Below the pieces are notes generated by a model. It made no database searches and was not told the origin of the DNA. It saw only the letters and a program-made list of their open reading frames with translations. Below, in pieces: positions 1-11,500 of a stretch of 45,350 nucleotides of DNA. Source of the stretch: Rhizophagus sp. LPA8_4_AMF (Eukaryota > Glomeromycota > Glomeromycetes > Glomerales > Glomeraceae); contig JADRCO010000179.1 in assembly GCA_021464525.1 (NCBI GenBank), forward strand, positions 1-45,350, written 5' to 3'. How positions within the stretch are numbered: position 1 is the stretch's first letter; each line of letters begins with the position of its first letter. The translations under genes were made by a program, and so were the position numbers.

Positions 1-400
1 GTTAAATCAATAAATATTCTTGATTTTTGTAAAGTTTTTCTCTTTTTTTTCTAATAAACTAACTTTATAATATTTTTTTCCTTTTTTTTCTAGAAACTCC
101 TTCTAGTGGTTTTGGGCTAAAGAGGTAAATATTTTGAGAGAGGTCTTAAAAGTTTTTTTTATATATTTTTGACATTTTTTCTTACGTAGAAACGGGTTTT
201 TGATCGATTTTAATCGGTACTGCGCCACATAACTGATGATCGGCAAATTCCGCAAATCAGCGGATATGATTACAAAAAATGATCAATAAATAAAAACATA
301 AAATTATAAATATTAATAAATTGTATTATATCACAATGAAAAATTATTGTCCTTGTATTTAGGCTGACTATGAACATTAAATAAACACCATGAATGTACT
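1..400. other. AT-rich non-coding flank
   Basis: Mostly poly-T and poly-A tracts. I see no gene or repeat with recognisable ends before the Tc1-like remnant begins near position 405. The element end that should lie upstream of that remnant is not recognisable here. Confidence 0.5.
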
Positions 401-849
401 GTTATAAGACGGTTGGTTAATGGAAAATGTTCTACTGCAAAATCTCTACAAGTTAATAAAAATATTGAGGACAGTGCTGATACTGTGTATAGGATATTAA
501 GGAAAAATAGTTTTATTTCTAGACTAAAATGTAAAAAGCCACTTTTATCCAAAAAATATTGGAATAAATAGCTTAATTTTGCTAAAAGATTTAAGAATTA
601 AATAATAAGCAATTGGAACAAAGTAGGATCCCAAACATCTTTCATACAACTCACAAATAACATATAGTAAAATATATATTTTGTGATAACTCAGTCAATT
701 TCTATGCTAAAAATATGATTTTATTATTATTGGATTTCTCTTATTGAAATGAATCCAATAAGTATAAGATTGTAAAAATCCAATCACTGTATAGTTTAAA
801 TATAGGGGTATATAAAATAAGAAAATTTGAAAATACCTTTATAATATGT

Positions 850-2658
850 AAGGTTGCTTGCCGAAACTAGGGAGTTTTAGCAGGATGGCATATGCGAAAC
901 TGCCGAAACTAGTTTCGCAAAATCACTCCAAAATGCTGAAATGCCAAAACTGCTAAAACTTGTGAAACTGTTTCAGTGTTTTGGCGTAATATATCATATG
1001 ATATAATATAGTTTCAGCATTCACTATAATCTGCAGTTTGCAGATTACTAATGTTGGTCATATGAACCAATAATCAATTTTTTTTTAAAAAAAAAATCCT
1101 AAAAAAAAAATTGTTTTAACTGACACGAATTGGCAAAGGTAAGCTTCCATTTATTTATTTATTTTTTATTTGAGAACGTTACTAACTTTCTTTTTATTTT
1201 TTTCTTTAGGGACAGCACCAGGACTTGGATATCAGACTGAAAAACTCCAGAATGGTTAATTGGAAGGTACCGAAGGGAGGGAATCAGACGAACTAGATAG
1301 ATAAATGAGGGTGTATTGCGTGTTTTTAATATTAAAGAAATGAACTAATATTTCTTCCATTTTTTTTTATTCTTTAGGTTGCCAGATCTCTTAGGCGAAC
1401 CTGGCTTTAAAATGTACTGCATGTAAGCAAAGAAAAATTTTTTTTTATGTATCAGAGAAACGTATTAGCGTTTCTTTTATTTTATTTTCTTTTAGGTTTC
1501 TGGACTTTTAGATGAACTCAGATTTAAAGGTAGTGTATAAGTTAGTGAGAGGGGAAAATTTTTTTAATGTATTGAAGAAACGTACTAATGTTTCTTCTGA
1601 TTTTTTTATTTTTTATGTTGCCAGATCTCTTAGGCGAACCTGGCTTTAGAATGTACTGCATGCAAGTGAAGGGAAATTTTTTTATGTATCAGAGAAACGT
1701 ATTAATGTTTCTTTTATTTTATTTTCTTTTAAGTTTCCAGACTTTTAGACGAACTCAGATTTAAAGGTAGTATATAAGTTAGTGGGAGGGAAAAATTTTT
1801 TTAATGTATTGAAGAAATGTACTAACGTTTCTTTTGATTTTTTTATTCTTTAGGTTGCTGGATCTCTTAGACGAACCTGGCTTTAAAATGTACTGTATGT
1901 AAGTGAGGGGAAATTATATATATATATATATATCAGAGAAATGTATTAACATTTCTTTTATTTTTTTTTTCTTTTAGGTTTCCAGACTTTTAGACAAACT
2001 CAGATTTAAAGGTAGTATGTAAGTTAGCGGGAGATGAAAATTGTTTTAATATATTGAAGAAACGTACTAACGTTTCTTCTGATTTTTTTATTCTTTAGGT
2101 TGCCGACAAACTTGATCTTAGAATATACTGTAAGTAGTATATAAGTTAGCAGAGGGAAATTTTTTTTTTAATATATTGAAGAAATATATTAACATTTCTT
2201 CTATTTTTTTCTTTAAGTTTCTGGACTTTTATGCAAACCCGAACTTAAAGGTAGTATTAGGATAGTATTGGTATGGAGCTTTATTTAATTGATTTAAAGA
2301 TATTTTTAGGACTTTAGAATCTTTACTAATAAAAAATTACTTTATTACAATAAAATAAATATTACAATAAAACAATTTAAATAAATTTACTTAATATAAT
2401 AAATTTATTATTGTGTATGAGATTAAAAAAATAAAGAGATTGGAACACTAAAACTATGGCAAAACTACGCAAACTCATATAAAATATTAATATTTGTTAT
2501 GCTGAAACTATGGATAAACTTATTATAGAGGTTTTGCAAGTTTCAGCAGTTTCGGCAAGTTTTGGCAGTTTCGCAATTTCGCAGTTTTGGCGTTTTGGCA
2601 CTATATAGGAGGTTTTGACTTTTGGCAACTGACCAAACAGGTTTCGGTAAGCAACCTT
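850..2658. mobile_element. Non-autonomous Mutator-like element with 9-bp target duplication
   Basis: It begins AAGGTTGCTTGCCGAAAC (850-867) and ends with the near-exact inverted copy, whose reverse complement is AAGGTTGCTTACCGAAAC (2641-2658). It is flanked by the perfect 9-bp direct repeat ATAATATGT at 841-849 and 2659-2667. A 9-bp duplication is typical of Mutator-like (MULE) elements. Inside each end there is a ~120-bp stretch crowded with GAAACT, CCGAAAC and CCAAAAC motifs, like the subterminal repeats used for transposase binding. No transposase is encoded; the middle holds the mini-exon array at 1204-2270. Boundaries are seen directly; the superfamily call is inferred from duplication length. 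Confidence 0.8.
1204..2270 (+). repeat. Tandem array of ~120-bp exon/intron-like units (~240-bp higher-order period)
   Basis: About nine copies of a ~120-bp unit begin near 1210, 1378, 1496, 1617, 1732, 1854, 1978, 2099 and 2216. They alternate between two versions, so the best period is 237-245 bp. Each unit has a 35-50 bp segment like GTTGCCAGATCTCTTAGGCG, then a donor-like GTAAG, an A/T-rich stretch, a hairpin GAAACGTACTAACGTTTC, a T-rich tract and CTTTAG before the next segment. This is the order of a spliceosomal intron: donor, branch point TACTAAC, pyrimidine tract, acceptor. Some units have lost the acceptor AG (near 1616) or the donor GT (near 1663). No long reading frame runs through it. 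Confidence 0.8.
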
Positions 2659-3738
2659 ATAATATGTAATTTTAGCCAAAATTTATATATAAACACTACG
2701 CAAACTCAAATGTAAGTTGTATAAGAGATATTTAGGGTACTAGCAAAATGATGTAGTTGAATGAGTCTAAATTTCAAATATTCAGATCAGATAGATGTTA
2801 GTATTGCTGAAAAAAGTCTAGGAAGCTGCTGAAAAATGTTTATGTCAAATCTACAATTAAAGTTGATAAGGTAGTAATTTTGTATGAAGATGTTTTACTT
2901 CTCATGATATAGGTTACCTGTGTAAAATTGATGGAGGTCTTGATGCTAAACTTTATCACCAAATATTAAATAAAATCTTCATAGAGATATTTCAGTATTA
3001 TAAATTAAATGTTTCAGATATTGTCTTTCAACAAAATAATAATCTGAAACATACTGCTATATTTACTAAGCAATAGTTTAATGATAATAACATTGAGGTT
3101 CTTCTATAATCACCTCAATTTCCAACTTAAATCCTATAGAATATCTTTGAAATGATATAGACCATTGACTCAGGGCATTAAATATTGAAATTAGGGAAAA
3201 GGATTCATTGTGAGAGTATATTTCTTAAATTTGGAATAAAATAATATTAGAAACATACACTAAACTAATTGAAACAATGCCAGAAAGAATCCAAAATGTT
3301 ATTAATGCTAAAGGTGATTATACTAGATGGTAAAAATATTTTTATGAACTTTTTAGTAATATTTTTTGTTTTTTTTTAAAAAAACATTAATTTTTATAAT
3401 AATACAAAACATGTATAAATGACACACTATGGTTTTAATAAATATTGTGTAAATAAAGTAAACCCAGTATTACTAAATTTAATATATTTTTAATGCTTTT
3501 TACTATATTATATATAAAATAAATATTATATTTATATATATTTATATACATTCATATTATTGATAAATATGTAATTTAATGTTTGACATTGATATGATGT
3601 GTTACTTATGTGAACTGCTGTATATAAAATTTCTAAAAACAGATGTGATAGTGACTATAAGTAATTTGTGACTATAAATGATAGATTTTATATATAAAAA
3701 TTTGGGATATTCAACTAAGATAACTATATAAAATAATG

Positions 3739-3780
3739 TGATTATAATGGAGGTGACTATAGAGAGAGTTGATTGTATTA
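3739..3780 (-). repeat. Terminal-repeat-like end of a Tc1/pogo-type element
   Basis: Read on the minus strand this is TACAATCAACTCTCTCTATA followed by GTCACCTCC. Variants occur at 37104-37137 and at 39973-39997 on the plus strand. It is probably the right end of the element carrying the Tc1 remnant or of a related MITE. The left partner was not found. Confidence 0.45.
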
Positions 3781-4323
3781 CTAATATTAATATAATATAA
3801 AAAAAATTTAAAATAATTAATATGAATTGTTTAAAATATAATAATTATAATAGTTTTTAATATACTAAGTAGTTAATAAAATCTGAAGCTATAAAAAATT
3901 TAGAGTATAATTAAAATAATTAAAATATTAAAGTACTAAAAAGTTTTTTTTTTCTATAAATAACTATTACAAAAAAAAGATGTAAATTACTTTGAAATTT
4001 TAATATTAATATTAAATTTAAAATCTATTATTTGCTCTTTATCTATAATAGAATATGTAATTATAATATACTACTATATATTATTGCTCTGATTAATTTC
4101 TATTTATAATTGTTATATATATATATAATTTTAAAGCTTTTTTGTATTTTTTTATTACTTATTAATTATGAATAAAGTAATATTAAAGTTCACAATTTTA
4201 ATCTAAAACTTTAATCTCTTATTATAATTATATTTTTGTGTATATACAAAATTATACAGCATAAATAATTCTTACATCATTTTCCAAAAGTACTATAAAA
4301 TATTTTAACTATAACATAAATTA
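3781..4323. other. AT-rich intergenic stretch
   Basis: About 540 bp of almost pure A/T, downstream of the stop of the minus-strand ufd1-like gene, so its 3' end and terminator should lie in the right part. I see no other element. Confidence 0.5.
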
Positions 4324-6646
4324 TTAATTTCTTAAAAAGTTATTAGGTGCATTAGATATTAACCATTCTCTTGCTTTAACTAAATCTCCATTTTCAACTT
4401 CTATTGCTTTAATACAAAATTCAATAGAAAATTCTCCTTCAATATCTCCCTTATACAAAAGATTTGCAAGTAAACGCTTTTTCATTGTATTTTCATCCAC
4501 ACAAAGATACAAAGGTGCTGAATTGGATGATTGAACTTGTTGCAAAAGTGGAATTAATGTGGTTGCTGCTGTTGTGGCATCTTTTGGCTGTGAATTACCT
4601 GTAGCACAATACTAAAAACAAATAGATAGCTTTAGCATATAGTTCAGTTTATTCAAACATCTGAATATAACTTTTAATTAAATTATAATAGCATACCTCA
4701 TTTTTGCACCAAGAATTTTTGCATCCAACAGTTAATTGTTGATGGTATTTTCTTGCCACTCTTGTAAATAACATCTTTTTTGTTGGGTCTGCTGTCGGCG
4801 ACCAGAAAGGCCCAAAACAAACTGTACATAATCTTAATGAATTAACTGCCGCATTTCTCGCACAATTAGCATTTCTACAAAGTGGTGGCAATCGTTGATT
4901 TTGTTTCTCGACTTCGTGCATTTTCATGTGGGCTGCAACGTTTTTTAATATAACAGCTTTTTTACATTTTACGCATGTGATGGTTCTACCTCCACAATAT
5001 GATTCATGAGAAGCTAAACCTTCCAACATATCATTTTGATTGGTTGAGAGTTCTCCTTGTTTAACTAAATTGGAACAAAATCTACATATTACAAGTTTAT
5101 CCGGGCATGTTGTTCGCCTATGTAACGCTAAATCCGGTAATGATTCTGTTACAAATCCACAAGAACATTTACGTTCTGTATGAAAGATAACTTCATGTTT
5201 TGCTTGTTCTGAGATATCACCAATCTAAATAATAAATTAAGACAGTATTAAATATCAACATTTAATATATGAATTATTTTATAATATATAATTAGAAATC
5301 TCAAGTTACCTTATCACATTTAGAACAATGCCAATGACTTTTCTCTTCTCCTTTTTTCATTATTTTCCCACATAAATTACACTTTATGTTATTTCTTTCA
5401 CAGAAGTTTGAATGCAAAGCGATCGTTCTTTCTGGAATCCAATTTCCACAATTACTACATTGAGCATATCCGGGAACCTTTTTATTCACATCGTTAACGG
5501 GTTCCAACGAGGACTCCGGCTTAGTTAATTGTTGGTCAGAATAGGTTACCGTTAACTCATAAGAATTTAATAAATCATTATACCCATGTACTCCAATATG
5601 GATATCATCTTTAGTAGCATATTCGTAATTTGTGGGCGCAATAAATATGGATTTTGTAGGCTCGGATGAGAAATTTGACCAAATGTGGTCATCATCTTTA
5701 GGATACTGGGCGCTGGACACAAGGAGATCTGAAATCATATTATTGAATGGGCGGTCAGCCAAATATCTGAAATAAAATTCAAATAAATAATCGATAACGA
5801 CTATATACTAAACATCAAAAATTAAAATAGTTTATATATACCTGCATCTCCTCCCTTAATGTTTAGCACGATATTTAATCCATGTGATTTGTCAATATTC
5901 TTCAAATTGAAGTAAGCATAATCATTCTTTTGAATGATACCTTGAACAGTTTGTCCAACATGAATGTCATCATCAATACTTAGAGAAGCTTCTTCTCCAG
6001 CAAGCGGTGATATTTCAACCTCTAAATCTGTATCCACAACTTGTACAGCATTAGCAGGTTTTAAAGAGTCTACCACAAATTGATAAGAAGAATTTGCTTG
6101 CTTTATTGTAAGAATTTCTCCTGTGGTTAAAGTAGTATAATGTGAACGTAGATATCCCTCAAAAGCAGCTCTATAGAAAGAAAAAATCAAATATTTAAAT
6201 AAGAAATTTCATTTTAATATTAACACTAAAGTTCGTAAATTCAATAGGAATTAATAAAATTACCTATAATCTTTTATTTTTTTATAATCAGAATTCATCG
6301 GGCGAAATTTTACCCATGTTCCTTTTGGTAGCTCTTTTAATCGGAGAGTCACTTCCGCACCTTCGTCGAGTGAGAGTGAATTATACATCCATTCTGGTAA
6401 ATAGACCTTATCATCACTTGCATTAAATTCCAAGACACCTCCATGAGTTATTAATTGTGTTCTTGGATTAGATATTTGAAAAGTAATTGGATAAGGAAGT
6501 TGTGCTTCTGAAAAATCATAATGTGAACTATTGCTAGCCGCACGTAATAGCTCTTCGAGGACAAAAGGTGGAAGAATAAGTTTATCTCCCTCTAAAGTCG
6601 AGAGTACTGATCCTGACAATAAGGTTCGGGTATAAGAAAAAGACAT
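4324..6646 (-). CDS. Ufd1-domain protein with TRAF/C2H2-type zinc fingers and AZUL-like zinc module
   Basis: Five exons on the minus strand: 6646-6264, 6170-5842, 5728-5310, 5224-4697 and 4611-4324, all with GT-AG introns, giving 648 residues. Residues 1-230 match the Ufd1 N-terminal double-psi barrel fold (LPP-x-x-LE, THGGVLEF, KVYLPEWM, LTTGEIL), which in Ufd1 binds ubiquitin and serves the Cdc48/p97 pathway. Residues about 290-460 hold Cys/His fingers (CSNCG, CNLCG, CSKC, CSCG, CRFC, CVKC). Residues about 500-555 read CTVCFGPFWSPTADP, then YHQQLTVGCKNSWCKNEYC, which resembles the AZUL zinc domain of UBE3A (C-x4-C-x4-C). The last ~60 residues look UBA-like. It is likely a ubiquitin-pathway adaptor acting with Cdc48 rather than the canonical short Ufd1. 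The exon 2-3 junction was chosen because acceptor 5730-5729 keeps the frame. Confidence 0.85.
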
Positions 6647-6897
6647 TGTTAAAAAAAAAACTCGTAGAATTCTTGAAAGTTGTTCAGAAAAAAAGGATGA
6701 ATAACTCTATATATATATTTATGACAGATTACGTAATAAAAAGTACAGACTCCTGTGTTCTCTTAATAATCTGTACAGATTATTCTCGAATATACCATTG
6801 TAAAATTTATCGCACGTGAAAATATGATTACGCAACTGGTAACCTATACCATTTAAAAAACCTATATATAAACACCAAATTTCTTTTGGCAATTAAT
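6647..6897. promoter_or_regulatory. 5' flank of the ufd1-like gene
   Basis: About 250 bp upstream of the minus-strand start. It contains an A-rich leader directly before the ATG and TATATATA tracts near 6705-6717 and 6861-6870 that could serve as TATA elements. No transcription start can be fixed from sequence alone. Confidence 0.3.
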
Positions 6898-7254
6898 GGG
6901 TTGCGTTCACAAATTCAAATGGATCAGATTATGGAATTTTGTATTACATTAGTTGGTTTACTTCAGCTTTTCGTTCTATTAAAAATGGATTCATTCCACT
7001 GAACCTTTTTTTTATTATTTTTGTCTGGTTTAGTAGAGAGTTCTTTTTCATTAAAAGTTTCTTCCATTTTATTGTTTAAAGACAAGAATAAAAAAAAAAT
7101 TTAATATTTAATTATTATAACACGTAAAATAGTGATGGTGTCGTGGTGGTACTACTGTGGTAGATTGTGGTGAATGTACAGTATGGTGCCGCTAATCGTG
7201 GGGTACCCTGGATTGGATTAAGACGTCGACTCAAATGAATTTGTGAACGCACCC
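6898..7254. mobile_element. 357-bp MITE with ~25-bp inverted ends
   Basis: The left end GGGTTGCGTTCACAAATTCA (6898-6917) and the reverse complement of the right end, GGGTGCGTTCACAAATTCAT (7254-7235), differ by one inserted base and then by a few bases further in. Both flanks start or end with AAT (6895-6897 and 7255-7257), a possible 3-bp target duplication. The interior is non-coding. Ends beginning GGGTGCGTT with a 3-bp duplication are reminiscent of PIF/Harbinger MITEs, which is an inference. It sits about 250 bp upstream of the ufd1-like start and could affect that promoter. Confidence 0.7.
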
Positions 7255-8580
7255 AATGACATATGATTTTTGTTTATTGTAAAAAACACGCAATATACAG
7301 TCAATTATATGTTCAATAACGCTATGTCACTGCTAGTACTAGAAAACGGAAACCGTTATTTAACTCGAAGTGCCGTTTAAGGTTTTATTGTTGTAGTTGT
7401 CACGTGCTGGACGGACATCCGGGACATTCGCTAAAAAATCAAATATGACTTTAATAAATTTAATTTTGTAAGTTGTTGTAAAATTACTTGGCAATCCAGT
7501 AATTGTAAAAAGGTAAACCATAGCTCATTAGAATCGACTCATTGAAGTATAAAATTCATAAATATTGACAAAGTTATAATTTAGCAAATATTTAATCATA
7601 AAAGCTTATCCAGTGATCGAAATTTATACAACTAGATTCCTCTCGATCCCTCTCATTAAAACAAATCAAATGGTGGTAAAACCATCTTTCTAGGTTCAAT
7701 ATTGACCTGTCTAAAAATCATATATAAAGGTAAATTTAATATTATTATAACTTTATAAGAATTGCCAAAATTTAAAAATATATTCTTATACTAAATTGTA
7801 CTAAAATTTAAATTGGACTGTCATAAATCATATCTGAATAATGAAAATTATGGTTAATTAACATTCCTAAATAAACATTTTGTATTTTACCATCCCAAAG
7901 ATCAATGATGCGTCTAATCCATCAAGCACGTGATCATTCATTATTGTTGCAAAACTTTTTATCGGCTTAGGTTATTATTACTTAATTTAGACTTAACTAA
8001 GTATCAAATTTCTTACAAAGTTGTAGTATACTTTTATATTAAAAGTAAAACACAACTTATTTGTCACATAATTGAGCTATATATTATTTATTGAAATAAA
8101 AGGAATAAAAGAAATAAAAAAAAATTACATTGATTTTAAATTAAAGGTTTTTTTTTTTGAAAAAAAATAAGTAAAATTTATTCTGAATCTATTGGTATGA
8201 TATTCGCAAGAATATAATGAAAATGCAGTTAATATTTGAAAAAAAAAAAACATTTTGTAATGATTCTATCTTACTACAATATTAATAAAAAATTTCTTCG
8301 TAGATTAAAGATTTAGTATTTACAAGTCCTATAAATTTATAGGTCATCGAAAAATTTTTATTACTAAAGAGAGAGAAAAAAAATTTTTTTTTTTGAAGCC
8401 TTGTTAAATGAAGTAATGCAGGTTCAATAATACCTTTGTTATACAACTAAATAAGGATATCCTTATTCTTTTACACATTTCCTATAATCTTCCAGTTTTT
8501 ACAGAGGGAATTAAATAAATTCTTTGCATTTTATCAATTAAACTAAAGTTGGCCATTAATTAATTCTTCCTTTTCCTATT
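7255..8580. other. Intergenic region, no gene seen
   Basis: About 1.3 kb of AT-rich DNA between the MITE and the stop of the OGT gene. It includes two CACGTG E-box-like hexamers (about 7401 and 7928) and poly-A/poly-T tracts. The 3' end of the minus-strand OGT gene should lie in its right part. Confidence 0.5.
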
Positions 8581-11500
8581 TCATAATACCTTGATATTCT
8601 TTTCATTATCAGAAACCCATAATTCCCAAGCCATAGCGTAACCTTTTTCAAGATTTGAAACAATTCTTTGGGTATCGAAAAGCTTCATGTTATCGCGATT
8701 TAGAAAGAGTTTTTTCCTCAATTCAATAAGTTCACCAAACCCATTTCGATGAACTTGCGGGGGCATAAAATGTGGAAAATTAGGTTGCCAGTAATTATAC
8801 CTTACGGATCTGGCAAGCTCGATCGCCCTTCGTTCATAATCGGCATGATCTTTGGCAATCATTTTATCACCGGACCCAGTTGCTTTGCATATTGAGGCAG
8901 CGACTCTTGAGCACCATTTATGATCATTTCCGCAGAGTGTTAAGATTGGAGTTCCAGACCATAAAATATCACACGCTGTCGTATGCGCATTTACTTGTGG
9001 TGTGTCTAAGACTAAGTCAGCAATTCTCCCACGAAGAATGTGATCATGTTTACCAGCTATGTCTGTAAAATGAATGCGGCTTGCAACCCCAATACCAGCC
9101 CATTGTAAAGCGGTATTGTACAAATTCTTGGCTCCATCCGCAGGAAATTTTAATAACCATAGGATAGAATTAGGTACCTGTGCAAGAATCTCCAACCACA
9201 CCTTGAATATAACTGGGTCAATCTAAAAAGAAAGCAAAGTTTAGCAAACTTAAATCTCCATGAACGTAACGAAATTATGTAAAAGATAAATAATTGAATT
9301 AACTCACTTTATATAATTGGTTAAAGTTTGCAAAAATCACCCAATCATCAGGAACACCTGAAAATAGTTGTTGTCGCATCTTCCAACGTTTATCTTCCTC
9401 AAGAGTCCATTGTATATCTGCACGAGTTGCAAAAACTGTGCCTCTTATGTGCTGATCATCACGGAATCCTTGCTTATGATCATTTACAAAGTAGGTATCT
9501 GGAAGGCTGAGAGTTTTCTCCGGGTATACCCAAATATTATCATCATCTTCCTCCGGATCTAACTCTTCACAAATATCACCCACGTGATGTTTTGTTTTAC
9601 GTTTAAATGCTTCTTCATTTGTTAACAGAGGTGGAACGATCATATCATCAACAATATTATAATCAGTCCAAAGGCCGCCCATCGTACCTGCAAAGCCCAT
9701 ATGTTGCATTTGAATAGGTGCAGGCCGAGCAGCAAAAATATGATTGCGGTCTCCTGCTGTATATCCGTTTAAGTTGATCAATATATGGATGCCATCTTGA
9801 ATAATTTGTTCACATATATCTTTTGTTGAGCTTCCGCTACAATCTCTAGGGTGATCACAGCCCGCCATAATTTTTTGTCTATATGTAGATCCATCATCAG
9901 GGTTTAATGCATAAACATAAATCTCAAAATGCTGTCTGTTATGAAGTTCAAAAACTGATTGCATTAAATGAGCAAGTGGATGATCTTTTAGATCAAATGA
10001 TACATATCCAACTTTAATTCTTGGAGATGGCGGTGGAGGTGGAGGAAAAACGGTATCTGGGAGCCAATTGGCAGTAAATGCATCATATGCAATATGTAAT
10101 GCTTGACGGTGACTGACTAATCTTATTTGCTTTGGACTAAGATCATAAGTAAATGTATACCATGGCTGTACAGGACTTGGCGAAGGTTGTGGCAAACCGG
10201 ATGGAACTTTTGGACGAAGATATTTTTCATTATATTTATCTCCACTTTTACAAATTGCTACCTGAGAAGTCTGTGAAATAATTTGATTTCCATAATATTC
10301 GATGTACCAACGATGTTGCACACGACGCGTTAATTTGTTAATAAGCCTTAATATAAACCCGCCTTCATTTTTTAAACTCGGTGGATTTTTTGTGGAAGCT
10401 ATCAAATCAGCCCTTGCTTTTAACCATTTATAGCATGGGTCATCGGAATTAAGTCCAACGCAAAGAAAATTGAAGAGTTTATGCAACCCTCCAAATTGTT
10501 GAATAATTCCTCCTCCGAACTTTGCCCCTTCCTTTATAAAGTTGTCAACAACATCAGATACTCTTCCCATCATTCCAACTTTTTTAGGAATGGTAGAGAA
10601 CATCAATGTATTGCATTGATCTACATAGAAAACTCCAACACCACCCCGTTTTGACCAATCGCAAACTGAATTGAGCGCTTGCGAATAAAATGTCAAAGCA
10701 TCAGTGTTATCTGGATTGATTGTGTAAGCAGTTTCAAACAGCCTTAAAGCCTCTTCCCATCTTCCTTCACTCCTGCATTTTTCTCCAGTAACATTACATC
10801 CTAAAACGTATCTTCTCGTTATTTCTTCATCGTGGGGTTTATTCCTTCCGTATATCTTTTGATAAATAAAAGTAGCCTCAATTAAATTATTTTGGCGCCA
10901 GTAAATATCCGCCATCGCCATATAAATGTCTGGATTATTGGGATCAAAAAAAACTGCCTTGTATAAAAATTTTAAAGCTAAATTTGGTCCATCAAGGATT
11001 TCTTGGCCCATCGTAACTGAATCAGAAATTTTAGTCAATACTTCCGCAAGAAAAAGAAATGACTCAGTTGTTGGATATGTTGCAATTGACATATATAACA
11101 GAAGTAAAGATATTGATCGCATTGGTGTTGCATTTAAAAATTTTGAACATTTCACTGGATCTGTTTCAAATGCCTTTGCAATTTCAAGGAATCCTAAAGC
11201 GGCATCTTTTTGTGCATACTCACGTTCATGTAAACTAATTATAAAAGTGTGACCAGGCAGATATCCATGAGCAAATGGGAATAAGTAAGGTAATAAACCC
11301 GCGAGAACGAAATCAGGATCCATAAAGAAACTTGGTATAGGAGAATTTACGAATGAATGAGGTTGCAAACCGTTTAATAAAGTAACGGTTTGCTGTACAT
11401 TCACGTAATTCTGTATGCAATAGCCATAAAAGTTGCAACATCCCAGTATATGATCTATTAAGTCTACAAATTGAAAATTTGCACAAGCTACTACGATAAT

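Larger units (their letters stand above)
627..2740. mobile_element. Small inverted-repeat element inserted in the Tc1 remnant, itself interrupted
   Basis: The ends at 627-658 (GATCCCAAACATCTTTCATA...) and 2708-2740 (reverse complement GTACCCTAAATATCTCTTAT...) are imperfect inverted repeats of about 32 bp. The flanks are TAG at 624-626 and TAG at 2741-2743, a possible 3-bp target duplication as in PIF/Harbinger-type elements. Removing the 850-2658 insertion and its duplicated 9 bp leaves about 300 bp, a normal MITE size with no coding capacity. Removing the whole element also rejoins the two halves of the Tc1 transposase, which supports the boundaries. The superfamily is uncertain. Confidence 0.6.
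405..3333 (+). pseudogene. Tc1/mariner-like transposase remnant, split by nested insertions
   Basis: Two separated pieces read as one Tc1-type transposase. Bases about 405-625 encode the helix-turn-helix half: a T-x-YR-x-LR-like stretch, then KKPLLSKK and an LNFAKRF-like segment. Bases about 2745-3333 encode the catalytic half: an ESKFQIFRSD motif, GGLDAKLYHQIL, the FQQNN-x-x-KHTA motif (family: FQQDN-x-x-KHTA, with the catalytic Asp) and a C-terminal INAKGDYTRW before a stop. Several in-frame stops are present, and the catalytic Asp of FQQDN is Asn here, so the copy is dead. The reading breaks at about 625 and resumes near 2744, exactly where an inserted element begins and ends. Family identity rests on these motifs. 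Confidence 0.75.

Noticed and set aside
1204-2270. CRISPR-like array
   Set aside because: Periodic, but units are 120 bp, both 'repeat' and 'spacer' parts are conserved between copies, and the genome is eukaryotic.
2497-2679. 60-residue minus-strand ORF
   Set aside because: It lies in the subterminal GAAACT/CCAAAAC repeats of the MULE-like element; the peptide just mirrors the repeat.
8454-8466. U12-like donor ATATCCTTAT
   Set aside because: It is part of the chance palindrome AAGGATATCCTT in intergenic DNA with no coding exon on either side.
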